A DNA stretch of 64,000 nucleotides from Lachnospiraceae bacterium G11 (GTDB taxonomy: Bacteria > Bacillota > Clostridia > Lachnospirales > Lachnospiraceae), in assembly GCA_900103495.1 (NCBI GenBank), contig FMWZ01000016.1, positions 42,674 through 106,673 of the forward strand, written 5' to 3'. The number at the start of each line of letters is the position of its first letter. Positions within the stretch are counted from its first letter, which is position 1. Made by a program: the position numbers and the translations under genes. The notes under the pieces are model-generated. The model was not told the origin of the DNA. It made no database searches and saw nothing but the letters and a program-made list of their open reading frames with translations. Below are positions 42,021 to 53,200 of this stretch, one piece after another.

Positions 42021-42674
42021 TTACTTCTGTGCTTTAAGAATCTTAACGATTCTGCTGGTTCCCAATCTGCTTGCTCCCAATTCAACAAACTTCTCTGCGT
42101 CAGCAATAGATGAGATACCACCTGCTGCCTTCATCTTAACATTGGGACCGATGTGCTTTGAGAAAAGCTCGATGTCCGCAAATGTAGCACCGGCAGTTGA
42201 GAATCCTGTGGAAGTCTTGATGTATTCCGCACCTGACTCGGTAACAACTTCACACATCTTAATCTTCTCTTCGTCTGTAAGAAGACAGGTCTCAATGATA
42301 ACCTTTAAGAGCTTGCCGTTGCAAGCCTTCTTAACCTGCTTAATCTCGTCAAGAACCTTGTCATATAAACCGTCCTTAACCCATCCGATGTTGATAACCA
42401 TATCAATTTCGGAAGCACCGTTTCTGACAGCATCCTCAGTCTCAAACACCTTAACTGCAGTGGTTGAATAACCGTTGGGGAAACCGATAACGGTACATAC
42501 GGGAATCTTGCCCTGTAAATAATCAGCTGCCTGCTTAACATATGAAGCGGGAATGCAGATTGATGCTGTCTGGTATGTAACCGCATCATCGCAAATTTCC
42601 TTAATCTCTTTCCATGTTGCCTGCTGCTGAAGCAGTGTGTGATCAACTTTGCTTGTGATTTCTTTAATATCCAT
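42021..42674 (-). CDS. deoC: Deoxyribose-phosphate aldolase
   Basis: A 217-residue class I aldolase that splits deoxyribose 5-phosphate into glyceraldehyde 3-phosphate and acetaldehyde. The Schiff-base Lys is in [14 protein letters not shown], and [13 protein letters not shown] carries the second conserved Lys environment. The start at 42674 ([15 protein letters not shown]) has GGGAGG 8 bases upstream; the ATG at 42710 would overlap carD. It is 28 bases after carD, so the two may be co-transcribed. No other deo genes are present. Confidence 0.95.
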   Translation of the reverse strand: MDIKEITSKVDHTLLQQQATWKEIKEICDDAVTYQTASICIPASYVKQAADYLQGKIPVCTVIGFPNGYSTTAVKVFETEDAVRNGASEIDMVINIGWVKDGLYDKVLDEIKQVKKACNGKLLKVIIETCLLTDEEKIKMCEVVTESGAEYIKTSTGFSTAGATFADIELFSKHIGPNVKMKAAGGISSIADAEKFVELGASRLGTSRIVKILKAQK

Positions 42675-42702
42675 TACTTTACCTCCCGGCTTTCGCCGAT
42701 TC

Positions 42703-43200
42703 CTATTCAATATGGCTTTGAATATAGCCTTCTATCTCGTCCTTTGGAATGGACAATGCAAGAGAAAGCTCCGAATATAAATAGTCCTCAGCCATCTTGA
42801 AATATCTTTCATCAGTGGCTGTAACCTTCTTGCCCTCTCTGATTCTGTCTTGCTTACGTGTATAAAGAGTCTTGATTATGCGAACCCATTCACGGCTCTC
42901 GCAGCTGCTTAAGCACTCCTTATACTTAGCCTCTCTGGCCTTGTCATTATCAACCCAAATTTCCTCAATTGAGGGAATATCGGAAATCAAATGGTCAGCC
43001 TCGTCCTTGGTCATAACTTCTCTCATGACGGTCTTGGTGCTGTCAACAGGCACATAAACAATGCTCTGCTTCTTGTCCGAAGGAAGCAGCACGTAGTAAA
43101 GTCTGTTCTTATCAATTCCGTCCATGGCCAATGTTGTTACATCGTTAACCTTACAAATACCTTTGTTACCGTAAACTATAAAATCTCCTTTATTAAACAT
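42703..43200 (-). CDS. CarD/CdnL-family transcription regulator
   Basis: A 165-residue protein. The N-terminal RNA-polymerase interaction domain ([17 protein letters not shown], then [21 protein letters not shown]) resembles that of CarD and Mfd. The C-terminal half is helical ([46 protein letters not shown]), the DNA-binding part in CdnL/CarD. These proteins stabilise open complexes at rRNA and other promoters. Its ribosome binding site lies inside a long hairpin (43204-43268). Confidence 0.92.
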   Translation of the reverse strand: MFNKGDFIVYGNKGICKVNDVTTLAMDGIDKNRLYYVLLPSDKKQSIVYVPVDSTKTVMREVMTKDEADHLISDIPSIEEIWVDNDKAREAKYKECLSSCESREWVRIIKTLYTRKQDRIREGKKVTATDERYFKMAEDYLYSELSLALSIPKDEIEGYIQSHIE

Positions 43201-43204
43201 TTTT

Positions 43205-43268
43205 CCCTTCCTTTATATTGAAACCGTTAACACTCTCCACAATTAACAGTTTACCAAAAAAGGAAGGG
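43205..43268 (-). promoter_or_regulatory. Leader hairpin hiding the carD ribosome binding site
   Basis: In the minus-strand RNA, CCCTTCCTTT (from 43259-43268) pairs with AAAGGAAGGG (43205-43214), which is the carD Shine-Dalgarno. Inside it AAACTGTTAA (43243-43252) pairs with TTAACGGTTT (43221-43230). The two 10-bp stems stack around a 12-base loop. No T-run follows, so it is not a terminator in this direction. Confidence 0.55.
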
Positions 43269-43281
43269 ATTTTCTAATGTT

Positions 43282-44037
43282 TTATTTATTTTTTTCGAAG
43301 AAGTTGTCTACGATAGAAACTATTTTTTCAGGAGGAAGGGATTTAAGAATGTATCCCTGAGGGTTTAAAGCTATAACCTTTTGAACGCTCTCCTTGTCAT
43401 CCTTGGCTGTAAGGAAGATTACCGGGATTTTGGCTGTGCTTTTCTCGGCTCTGATCATCTCCATCATCTGAGGGCCACCACATATTGGCATCTCATAGTC
43501 AAGGAGAATCAAATCCGGTTTACTCTGACCCAAGAAGGCCATGGCACTGGCCGCCGAATCCACTATGGAAACTCTGTATTTCGGAGCGAGCCATCCTCTT
43601 ACCGCATGAAGAGTGGGGCCTGAATCATCCACCACAAGGATGTGTTTCTTTCCGTCCTTAAATGTGTCCTCATCGTCCGCATGTCTCAGTTTATCCGCCA
43701 GATCCCTGGCACCTATGGGCTGATCAATGGCGGCATGTATAAACTGATTGGGAATAAAAGCTCTTACGCTTCTGGTAAACTCAGGATATCCTATAACAAA
43801 CAAATCCAGACCGCTTCCCGCACAGGCACTGCTCATATAGTTGAGCATTATCTTGTTGTCCATCACGTCCTCATCTACGTGAAGAAGAAAAGATCTGTCT
43901 TCCAGCATATGCTTTCCGATGGCCTGAGAATCAAACGGAATAATATCGCAGGTGATTCCCTCCCTCCGAAGGCCATCGGCCAGGGCATTAACCATGAATG
44001 CCTTATCATTGCCGATAAAGTATATTTTTTCGCTCAT
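43282..44037 (-). CDS. Tandem pseudo-receiver/receiver response regulator
   Basis: A 251-residue protein. The first 120 residues look like a receiver fold without the phospho-acceptor site (IYFIGNDKAFMVNALADGL..., LDLFVIGYPE). Residues 132-251 form an intact receiver: HILVVDDSG, Asp180 in LILLDYEMPICGGP, FLTAKD, and Lys in YILKSLPPEK. It has no output domain, so it probably relays phosphate or acts by protein binding. It is the last gene of the six-gene FIST operon, 10 bases after the membrane hybrid kinase, and a paralogue of 46585-47343. Confidence 0.88.
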   Translation of the reverse strand: MSEKIYFIGNDKAFMVNALADGLRREGITCDIIPFDSQAIGKHMLEDRSFLLHVDEDVMDNKIMLNYMSSACAGSGLDLFVIGYPEFTRSVRAFIPNQFIHAAIDQPIGARDLADKLRHADDEDTFKDGKKHILVVDDSGPTLHAVRGWLAPKYRVSIVDSAASAMAFLGQSKPDLILLDYEMPICGGPQMMEMIRAEKSTAKIPVIFLTAKDDKESVQKVIALNPQGYILKSLPPEKIVSIVDNFFEKNK

Positions 44038-44047
44038 GTCCTAACCT

Positions 44048-46564
44048 CTACTGCAAGTCTTTAAGTAATAATATAATATCATCTCTGGCAACTTCCGCAA
44101 GTAAAGATTTCAATTTCTGATAAACAGGCTTAAAATCATCCGGCATGCGATAGTTCGACAGCTGGTCGAAAACCGCTTCCGCCATCTCTGTATCAAACTT
44201 CTCCTCACAGGTATAAATGGTCTTTATGGCGTCCTTTAATGCCTCCTCACTTATGAGGGGTTTCTCCGGATTATCATCCCCTTCGAACAATTCCGCAAGG
44301 GGTTCTTTTATTCCCCTGTACAAAAGCAAAAGGTCCTCTGTCTTATCCTTCAGTTCGTATAAGGAAACGCTTCCACCCTTTTCTTCCAGATCCTTTGCCA
44401 TGTTTGAAAGTGCCACATAGCCCATAAGTCTGGCTGTGGTCTTAAGCGCATGAACCTGGGTAACATATCCGGTCTGATTATTGCTTCCGAAGGCTTCCTC
44501 GATTTTTCTGGCCCTCTCATCAACAGTATTATAGAATTCCTCCACAACCTGAGCATATATTTCAGGAGATCCGCTGGCAGCCATTCCTGCGGATATGTTG
44601 ATCTCCGGAATCTCAGCAAGTTTTTCGATGAATCTGTTTTTACCATCAGATTCCTTTTTCTCTTCTACAGGAGCTTCCTTGATTTTCTCAATAGGAAGAT
44701 ATCTTAACAGAATTCTTTCAAGTTCAATGGGAACAACAGGCTTTGCAATATAACTGCTGAAGCCCTCCGAAAGATAAAACTCTTTGGCTCCCGAAATGGC
44801 ATTTGCGGTAAGGGCAACAAGAGGAGTATCCTTATTGACTCCTTCTCCCTCTTTTATCTTTGCTGCAGTCTCGAGACCGTCCATATCAGGCATCATATGG
44901 TCGATAAGAATAACGTCGTACTTATTCTTCTCGCACATAAACAATGCCTCTCTGCCCGATGAAGCAGTATCTATTGTCATGAGAGAGTTCTTAAGGAGAC
45001 CCTTTACAACCGTTAAGTTAATAGGGACATCATCCACCACAAGAATCCTTGCTTCAGGCGCTGAGAAGGTTTCCTCATATGCATTCTTTGTGGCATCCAG
45101 AGTTCTCGCAACAGCCTCGTAGTCCCCTATATAGGTCCACTCCTTAATCTCCTGTCTGAGGGTAAATCTGAATATACTTCCCCTTCCAAATTCACTCTCA
45201 ACTTCAAGCTTCGACCCCATAAGTTCCAGGAGCTGCTGAGTAATGCTGATTCCAAGGCCGGTGCCTTCAATCTTTCTGTTCTCGGCTTCGTTAATACGCT
45301 CGAAGGGTTTGAAGATTTTCTCCATGTCCTCGGGCTTTATTCCGATTCCCGTATCTTTAACACTGTAGGTAATATTGACAAAATCGTCAACCCCCTCCGT
45401 TCTCTCAAATCCAACATTGAGGGTTACCTGACCTTTTTCCGTATATTTTACCGCGTTGGTAAGAAGGTTAATGGCAATCTGTCTGATTCTGTTTTCGTCA
45501 CCCCTTAAATATCTGGGGGTTTCAGGATCTACGTTAATGTACAGATCCAGGCCCTTTGCCTTTGCTCTTCCCACAATCAAAGTTTCCGTCTCTCGAAGGA
45601 GCTCCGCCAGGTCATAATTAGCCTCGATGATTTCCATTTTGCCTGATTCTATTTTGGAAAAATCCAAAATATCGTTAATAAGGCTTAAGAGAACCTGTCC
45701 GGAATTTCTCACATCAAGCGCATACTTTTTGATGCCGTTATCCCTGCTTTCCCTGATAATCATCTCATCCAATCCCAAAATGGCATTGATGGGAGTTCTT
45801 ATCTCATGGCTCATTCTTGCAAGGAATGCGGACTTTGCTGAAGTTGCACGCTCCGCGTCCTTCTTTGCAATCTCCAATTCCTGCATTGCCGCATTTAATT
45901 TGCCGTAGTCAGGGGTTTCCAGGGAGAAAAGAATAAGAAGAAGGGCGAAAGATGCCGCGTAATAAACGCATAAAATATCCGGAGCAATAAAAACCTGGGC
46001 AATAATGCCCAAAGACATGGCCACCGCATATCCGATTACCGCAAAAAGCTGTCTCCAGACGAATTCACTCTTATGCCTGATGGATGCGCCCACCGCAATA
46101 AACATGTAAGCAACGGGGAAAAACTCTCTGACATGTCCAAAGGGAAGCCATACAAGCGCGTTCTGTCTTGTTCCGTCAAAATAATAAAGGAATGGGTGAG
46201 TGTAGTTGATTATCAAGGCCAGAATAGTAGCTACAGCCGCAGCATAATAGAAAATGGTTGCCATGAGATGGCTTCCCTGATTGCTGATATAAGAAACACA
46301 ATAGGCGTAATAACTGTTGAAATTCATTACCGCAGCCACCAGAAAAATTCCTGCTATAAGATGGCAGAAAATAGGTGATGTCGAATTGTAAAAGGCGGCG
46401 CAATAGGCCAACATGATGTGGAAAAATGTCACGATCATGGTGGTTATAATAAGCTTCTCAAAATTTTTAATGGAAGGCTTTTGCAGATACCTGGTTTTAA
46501 GAAAGATAAGCATAAACAGGCACAGCAAAAAACTCATATATTCGTAATGGCAATTATAAATCAT
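44048..46564 (-). CDS. Membrane hybrid histidine kinase (7TM-like sensor, HisKA-HATPase-REC-HPt)
   Basis: An 838-residue kinase. The N-terminal 220 residues have about seven helices, a 7TM-like sensor. A short coiled coil leads to the H-box MSHEIRTPINAILG (His near 258), HATPase G-boxes DTGIGIK and GTGLGISI, a receiver (VVDDVPINL, Asp in LIDHMMPDMDG near 556), and a C-terminal HPt domain with VHALKTTARLMG (His near 706). It therefore has all steps of a phosphorelay. Likely partners are the receiver proteins on either side. A close domain relative, without membrane helices, is at 47354-50254. Confidence 0.92.
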   Translation of the reverse strand: MIYNCHYEYMSFLLCLFMLIFLKTRYLQKPSIKNFEKLIITTMIVTFFHIMLAYCAAFYNSTSPIFCHLIAGIFLVAAVMNFNSYYAYCVSYISNQGSHLMATIFYYAAAVATILALIINYTHPFLYYFDGTRQNALVWLPFGHVREFFPVAYMFIAVGASIRHKSEFVWRQLFAVIGYAVAMSLGIIAQVFIAPDILCVYYAASFALLLILFSLETPDYGKLNAAMQELEIAKKDAERATSAKSAFLARMSHEIRTPINAILGLDEMIIRESRDNGIKKYALDVRNSGQVLLSLINDILDFSKIESGKMEIIEANYDLAELLRETETLIVGRAKAKGLDLYINVDPETPRYLRGDENRIRQIAINLLTNAVKYTEKGQVTLNVGFERTEGVDDFVNITYSVKDTGIGIKPEDMEKIFKPFERINEAENRKIEGTGLGISITQQLLELMGSKLEVESEFGRGSIFRFTLRQEIKEWTYIGDYEAVARTLDATKNAYEETFSAPEARILVVDDVPINLTVVKGLLKNSLMTIDTASSGREALFMCEKNKYDVILIDHMMPDMDGLETAAKIKEGEGVNKDTPLVALTANAISGAKEFYLSEGFSSYIAKPVVPIELERILLRYLPIEKIKEAPVEEKKESDGKNRFIEKLAEIPEINISAGMAASGSPEIYAQVVEEFYNTVDERARKIEEAFGSNNQTGYVTQVHALKTTARLMGYVALSNMAKDLEEKGGSVSLYELKDKTEDLLLLYRGIKEPLAELFEGDDNPEKPLISEEALKDAIKTIYTCEEKFDTEMAEAVFDQLSNYRMPDDFKPVYQKLKSLLAEVARDDIILLLKDLQ

Positions 46565-46584
46565 ACGGTTTTGGCTCTGCCCCC

Positions 46585-47343
46585 TTATCTATGCTTATTA
46601 AAAAACTTTGCAATCGAATCAATAATAACCTTAGGCGGCGAAGTCTTTAATAAATATCCTGCCGGCTTAAGTGCCAAAACCTCCTTGACCGCAGCGGCAT
46701 CGTCCTTGCTGGTGAGGAAAATAACCGGGATATTGGCTGTCTTTTCCTCTGCCCTTATCATCTCCAGAAATTGAGGTCCGGAGCATATGGGCATCTCATA
46801 GTCAAGAAGAATCAAATCCGGATTGTTCTCCTGCAGAAAGCCTATTGCCATGGCTGCCGAAGAAGCCACCGAAACTCTGTATTCCTTATCAAGCCATCCC
46901 TTAATCAGTCTAAGCGAAGCGCCGGAATCATCTACCAGAAGGATGTGTTTCCTTGCATGAATCTGCAAGGCATCCAGAGAATGAACTTCCAGCTGCTTAA
47001 GCATTTCATCAATCTTTATAGGTCTCTCAAAGCTTCCCTTAACCACATCGGTCTTCAAGATTCTCATGAGTTCGAGAGTCTCATTCTTATATCCTATGAT
47101 ATCAATCTGTTTATGGGTGTACAGACAATAGCTTTGAAGGATATTCAAAGCATCCCTGTTTTCGTCAATATAATCCCCTGCCATAAGGAGAATGATATCC
47201 GGGTTAACCTCGCGAAGTGAAGTGTCGGTAAAACTCATGTCAGACGTGATAATGTCATATCCGGCTTGTTCCAGGGATCCCTTAATTGATGTAATCATAT
47301 AAGAATTAATTGACTCCCCAATAAACAAAATCTTTGCACTCAT
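46585..47343 (-). CDS. Tandem pseudo-receiver/receiver response regulator (paralogue)
   Basis: A 252-residue protein with the same layout as 43282-44037. The N-terminal pseudo-receiver (ILFIGESINSYMITSIKGSL, PDIILLMAGDYID) has no proper Asp site. The C-terminal receiver has HILLVDDSG, Asp181 in LILLDYEMPICSGP, FLTSKD, and Lys in YLLKTSPPK. It lies between the two hybrid kinases in the same operon. The DYEMPIC(G/S)GP core is shared with its paralogue, so one arose by duplication of the kinase/receiver block. Confidence 0.88.
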   Translation of the reverse strand: MSAKILFIGESINSYMITSIKGSLEQAGYDIITSDMSFTDTSLREVNPDIILLMAGDYIDENRDALNILQSYCLYTHKQIDIIGYKNETLELMRILKTDVVKGSFERPIKIDEMLKQLEVHSLDALQIHARKHILLVDDSGASLRLIKGWLDKEYRVSVASSAAMAIGFLQENNPDLILLDYEMPICSGPQFLEMIRAEEKTANIPVIFLTSKDDAAAVKEVLALKPAGYLLKTSPPKVIIDSIAKFFNKHR

Positions 47344-47353
47344 GTTAAGCCTC

Positions 47354-50254
47354 TCACACAGATGTATTTTTTAAACATTCATTTGCATAATCGATTACAC
47401 CGTCTGCATCATAATTGTACAACGCATTGCCCAATTTTTCAAACGATTCTGATATTTCCCCGGGCAATTTGAACGTTTTGATTTCGGCGACAATCTGATC
47501 CGCTCTGTCAAAGTCGAAGCCCTTAACAAACTCAACCAGGGTTTCCACCATTTCCCTGAACATATTTATGTCAATGGGCTCCAGGTTCTCATTTCCGAGA
47601 CCATGTTTTTCCTTAAGGGTCTCAATCACTTTCTTAAAGTGGAGAATAAGTTCTCCTTCCTTCTTATATATCAGCTCTTCTCGTCCCTCATCGCCGCATT
47701 TTTCAAGATACAGAGCTTCTTTTGAAACCCCCGTTGCTCCAATCATTCTGGCGGTGTTCTTAAGAGCATGGACCTTTATTGTGTAATTCTTTATGTCACC
47801 GTCGGCAATAAGATCGTTAAGTTCCTTCACTATCATCTTCTCATTATCAACGGTATCTTTAACAACCTGGAGGTAAGTTTCCTCGCTTCCGCAGGCCTTG
47901 ATTCCCTCAGCCTCGTCAACAATCAGCGCAAGGTCTTCCTCTGTGTCGAGCTTATCATCAGGAAGAAGCTTATAGATCATTCTCTCAAGCCTTGCTCCGT
48001 TTATGGGTTTGGACAGATATCCTGCAAAACCCTCTTTTTCGTAATATTCCTCTATGCCGGGCATGGCATTGGCAGTCAGAGCCACCACCGGAGTATCCTT
48101 GTTAGGTCCAAACTCGGATCGCAGTATTCTTAAAGTCTCAACTCCGTCAAGTTCAGGCATTCTGTGGTCCAAAAGGATAACATCGTACTTTGTATCTTTA
48201 CACATTTCAAGACACTTTGCACCGCTGTCTCCAACGTCCAAAATCACCCCGGTTCTCTTTAAAAGTCCCTTTACGACAGTCAGGTTGACAGCAGTGTCAT
48301 CAATGGCAAGAACCCTTGCTTTATGGGCTGTAAACAAGGCTTCGCTCTCTGCCTCAACAGGCACCTCAAGTTTGTCGACATCAACCTTGCCCACGGGTTC
48401 CGGACTGACTATCCCCTGTTCAAGAACAAAGGAAAAGGTGCTGCCCTCTCCGTAGACGCTGTCAATGGTAAGGTCACTGCCCATCTGTCGAAGAAGCTGA
48501 AGCACAATGCTCATTCCAAGACCGGTTCCCTCAACGGTTCTGTTTCTGTTCATGTCAAGTCTTTCGAAGGGCTTAAAGAGCTTATCAAGCTCCTCCTCCT
48601 TCATTCCTATTCCGGTATCCCTGATGGTGATAAGAAGATTTGTTTTCTTTTCATCAATAGGATTGGATCTGATGCCAAACTCCACAAAACCCTTTTCTGT
48701 ATATTTGACTGCGTTGGTCAAAATGTTTGTAATGACCTGTTTTATCCTTACATCGTCTCCGAAGAGTTTGCTGGGCACATCCTCAGCAATATCCAGCTTC
48801 AGCTTAAGATTCTTCCCCTTAATCCTTGGCATAATAAGGTTAACCAGGTCTCTTATCATACCTATGGTTTCATACTCCTGAGGAACTATTTCCATCTTCC
48901 CGGCTTCAATCTTTGAGAAGTCCAAAATGTCATTGACTATGGACAGAAGATTTTTGCCTGCATTCATTATATCGTTGGCGTAAGCTCTGACAGTCTCGTC
49001 GGTGCTCTCACGAAGAATCATCTCATCCATTCCAAGAACCGCGTTAATAGGCGTTCTTATCTCATGTGACATGGATGATATAAAATTGGTTTTTGCCTCG
49101 TTTTCTTTCCTGACCCTTTCAACTTCGGCTCTCAGATGCTCGTTTCTCTCAAGCATCTCCTGCTCGTATCTTTCCTCTTCCTTTGCCTTTTTGAACCTGT
49201 CCTCCACATTAATGACTACATCAGTCTGTAATTTGGAGTTGCTTTCATAGAGACTCAAAAGCTCTATTCCAAGCTCGTAAGCCGTCTGGGAATCCCCTTC
49301 AAACATGGCACTTTCAATTCTCTTTTTATAGAAAGGTGATGCGCCCTTTATAGGAATCTCTTTGTTTCGGCATATGTTTATAAGGAAATCCAAAACGTCG
49401 TTAAGTAATTCCCTGTCATTCATTTTATCCAAAACACCGATAAAACATATCAGGGCATCCTCATGCTTCGTGTAATCCTTGAGGTGCTGCAGCCTCGATT
49501 TGGCTATGGCAATATTGCTGTTAAAGAACTCCACATCTCCCATGTAATAGCCATAAGAAGCAAGAAAAGTATGAATATCAAAAGCTGGATAATCTCTGTT
49601 AGAACTTCGTATATAGTCAACATACCTTTCAAGCTGCTTAACGCATTTCTTGAGATCGTAACTCTTTTCAATGGCAAGCAATGAATAGCCCTTATTGATA
49701 AGGAATTTAGGGTACTCATCCCTGTCCATATCCCAGTGTCCGCTCATTTCCATATTTTCCTGAGCAATATCACTCATTTCAACGGCTTTGTCATAACACT
49801 CATACCGCCTGTAGAGAAGTGACAGTCTGTCGGCTATAATGGCCGCTCCGTAGTATATGTTATTATCCCTGGAAAGGTACATGGCTTCATAAAGATATTG
49901 GATATGTCTTAAGGTATCCCCTTTCTTCTCCACATACTCTGCCAAAGTCAGATAGGTTCTGATTAAAAGATCGGTTCGCCCCACCTTCTTCTGGTAGTTG
50001 ATGCCCTCAAGAGCGCACCTTTCAAGGCCGGTATCAGCTCCGGTCACCTCCAGATACTTAAGATATGCAGCATAATAGGAAGCAAGCAAATCATCTGCCT
50101 GCTCCTCAGCAGCCTTCTCAAAGAGCTGCTCGCACAGCTCCTTAAGCTCATCAATATCCGTTTCCTCCGTCTCATCAAGAATTGCCCTTAGTCTTTCAAG
50201 CACTAAGTCAACTTCTTCACCATGACTGACTTTAACTTCCGCTGCCATGACCAA
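47354..50254 (-). CDS. Soluble hybrid histidine kinase with TPR-like sensor region (HisKA-HATPase-REC-HPt)
   Basis: A 966-residue kinase with no membrane helix. Residues 1-350 are helical and TPR-like (repeats around YLEVTGADTGLERCALEGI and SLLYRRYECYDKAVEMSDIA). A coiled coil precedes the H-box MSHEIRTPINAVLG (His near 400). HATPase motifs DTGIGMK and GTGLGMSI, a receiver with LLDHRMPELDG (Asp near 695) and an HPt domain with VHALKNTARMIG (His near 830) follow. It is encoded 4 bases after the hydrogenase-like sensor, so it is the likely cytoplasmic receiver of that protein's signal. Confidence 0.92.
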   Translation of the reverse strand: MVMAAEVKVSHGEEVDLVLERLRAILDETEETDIDELKELCEQLFEKAAEEQADDLLASYYAAYLKYLEVTGADTGLERCALEGINYQKKVGRTDLLIRTYLTLAEYVEKKGDTLRHIQYLYEAMYLSRDNNIYYGAAIIADRLSLLYRRYECYDKAVEMSDIAQENMEMSGHWDMDRDEYPKFLINKGYSLLAIEKSYDLKKCVKQLERYVDYIRSSNRDYPAFDIHTFLASYGYYMGDVEFFNSNIAIAKSRLQHLKDYTKHEDALICFIGVLDKMNDRELLNDVLDFLINICRNKEIPIKGASPFYKKRIESAMFEGDSQTAYELGIELLSLYESNSKLQTDVVINVEDRFKKAKEEERYEQEMLERNEHLRAEVERVRKENEAKTNFISSMSHEIRTPINAVLGMDEMILRESTDETVRAYANDIMNAGKNLLSIVNDILDFSKIEAGKMEIVPQEYETIGMIRDLVNLIMPRIKGKNLKLKLDIAEDVPSKLFGDDVRIKQVITNILTNAVKYTEKGFVEFGIRSNPIDEKKTNLLITIRDTGIGMKEEELDKLFKPFERLDMNRNRTVEGTGLGMSIVLQLLRQMGSDLTIDSVYGEGSTFSFVLEQGIVSPEPVGKVDVDKLEVPVEAESEALFTAHKARVLAIDDTAVNLTVVKGLLKRTGVILDVGDSGAKCLEMCKDTKYDVILLDHRMPELDGVETLRILRSEFGPNKDTPVVALTANAMPGIEEYYEKEGFAGYLSKPINGARLERMIYKLLPDDKLDTEEDLALIVDEAEGIKACGSEETYLQVVKDTVDNEKMIVKELNDLIADGDIKNYTIKVHALKNTARMIGATGVSKEALYLEKCGDEGREELIYKKEGELILHFKKVIETLKEKHGLGNENLEPIDINMFREMVETLVEFVKGFDFDRADQIVAEIKTFKLPGEISESFEKLGNALYNYDADGVIDYANECLKNTSV

Positions 50255-50258
50255 ATCT

Positions 50259-53200
50259 CTAATCTCCTACAACGTTTAGATATGCCAGGTGAGAGTTATC
50301 CTCCAGTCTCACTGATGTCATAACTACTTTAACCTTTTTAAAATAGCCCGATTTGTTCTGTACCTTATTGGTAAATTCGTGTGCGCTGTTTTCATCAAGG
50401 AGAGCTTTCTCAAAAGAGTTCATGAATTCTCTTCTTTCCATGGGATGAATGACTCTTTCGATTTCCTTCTCGCTCCATCCGCTTATTTCTTCCTTGGAAT
50501 AACCAAGTAGCTGGCTTAAAGTGTCACTGACTTTAAGGACACCCATCCTCGGCCTTTCATTAAGTTCGTTGGATGACTGCCATGCACGGATAAAACAGTT
50601 TCCGCAGCCCTCATTTTGCATGATATGGGCCATCTGTGCATTTGACAGTCTTATGGCATCATTAATCAGCTGCTCGTCAGTTATATCCAGGAATTGAATG
50701 TAAAAAATATGCCTGTCATCAACCCGGCTGAGTTCCTTGATGGTGGCCTGTACCCATTTTTCGGCATGGGTTGTTCTCTCACTGGTTCTAAACTTAATCA
50801 CTATGTCGTTTTCGATACCGATGTTGTCAATTATTGTTCTTATGTTTTCTCTTCCTCTGCCCTTAATGAACTCATTAAAAATATCCTGAAATTCCCTTAC
50901 AGATAAAGGCTCATTGCTGAAAATCTTAGCCGCATCATTGTTGATCCTGGCAATTATAAGGTTCTCGTCCGATTCGTCATACTCAACAATCGCCGCAGGA
51001 CCTGAAAACATCTCAAACATTATGCTTTCGTAGGATGATGAATCATAGAACCTGCCGATATCTATTTTTCCTGTGGAAACCTTCTTTTCAAAAACCGTAC
51101 TCTTCTCTGTATTTTTCAGAAGCTCAACAAACTCATGCTCCTTAAGATCCTCAGAAAAAAGTGCTCCCTCACCAACATTTATACCTATACTCTTTAAGAA
51201 ACCTGCCTGGGCTTCATTTCTTACATTATCAGCCTCTGTAAACACATCAAGATCCTGAGTCATTCTTGAAATGGCAGAAAGAACCATTCCTCCTCTGTCC
51301 TCATTTTCCTCATCGGAAGTAAGGTTATCCAGATCAATCCTGATAACTTCGATACTTCCATCAGTCAGAACATCAAGGGATGACTGGCCTGTACCAAAAT
51401 CGCTTATGGCAACCTGATAACCAAGATTTCTTATAAAACGGAGTCTCTTTGCAAGTCTTTGGGGGTCGTACTCCAGTGACTTTTCAGAAATGGTAAATCT
51501 CACATGATGATTGGAAATCTTATACTTATCCTTTAACTTTGAGATCTCTTCAATCATTCTCTCATCGAGGGCACTTTTCATTGACATCATAATGTCAAGT
51601 TTGGGGAATTCCACACTGGAATCAAGCCAACGCCTTATTGTTTCAAAAGCTTTGGTCCATATCCTTATATCCATATCCTGGATGAGGCCATTTTTCTCCG
51701 CTATGGCCACATACTCTTCATATCCATAGGTCTTTCCTTCGTGATCGACCCAATGACACTTAACCTCACCACCCACCAGAGTTCTGCTTGCTATATCATA
51801 TTTGGGTCTGAAGAGAATACTGAACTCGTCATTTACCAGGGCCTTCTGGATTTTGGAAATCATTTCCGTTTCATGAGAAATAGCCGCTTTTAACTCTCCG
51901 GAAAAATAAGTGAAAGTATTTCTTGCAGCTGAAACCTGGATTCTGGAGGCCATAAAGGAATAGTTGACCATGACGGATATGTTTTCATCCGTGTTTTCTA
52001 CGATATTTATTCCAAATCTCATGGTTACAGGCTGTTCAATTCCCAAAGCCTTGGCGTCAAATCTTTCAAGGCTCGTCAGCCTGTTGATATTCTCCGGAAG
52101 ATACTCCATGAAAACTGAGAAGTTACCTCCTCCGAAATAGCCGCAGAGGCCATCTTCCCCTACCATCTGTCTTAGTTTATCTGCAACCATTCTAAGGACA
52201 GCATCTCCCTTTGAATGCCCGTAAATATCATTGATTATACCTAACTTATTAACGTTTCCGCCACAGATGAAATACTTCTTATCTGGGTTGGTTTTTACCC
52301 TCTGAATGACCTTGCCAATATAAACCTCACTGTTATAAAGGTTTGTGAGCTGGTTATACATGTAGCGCCTGGACATGACGTCATTCATGTAATGAATACA
52401 GTTCTCCTTTCGGCTGTATCCATAGGCAATGGCGCTGGCCATATCCTTACAGGTACTGTATCCGCAGGAACCGCAGTCGATGTGACGTTTCTGCTCTGTA
52501 TCCTTAAGCATTGTCTGGTAGATTTCATCGTATGTACTTTCAGGGATTCTGTAAGGCTGGATATACTTATCTCCGTAATTCCTGACGAAATCTTCATATT
52601 TAAGCTTATTTATTTCAGTATTAATGTTGTTGATTAGCTCCCAGATCTGCTCTCTTTCCGAAAGCTTGTCGTTGACGTCATATTCCTTGTTTCTGGAATT
52701 TGCGAATCTGGAAAAAACCTCCACAGCGTTATAAGCCTCGGTATCAATACCGGGGCCCAAAAGGCATCCGTCATGGCAGGCCAGAACCTCAACTGCAAGA
52801 GGCTGCATTACCTCATATTCCGGCTTTGAATACATCTCGAGCTTGTCAAAGGTTTCCTGACTTAAATCTGAATAGAACTCCAGTTTCTCGGAGATACTGA
52901 AGAAAAGTCCCAAAGCTTCGGTAAATACACCGGGAGCAGATGACAGTTTACCCATTCCCTTAGGGGTAATGTCGGAGCGTCTCTCGTATCGCTCTATTTC
53001 CACATCCTTCAGGCTGTTCATGAGGTTCTTTGAGGATACAAAGTATTTAACCTCACATCTGTCCTTAATCTCCTCCATCTCGCTCATTCTGGAAACGCAG
53101 GGTCCTAAGTAGACCAGGTCGTTTTTATCATTAAGATATTCCCTTGCATAGATAACGGTGCTGGCTACCGGAGAATGCACGGGGATTATTTTCTTCACAA

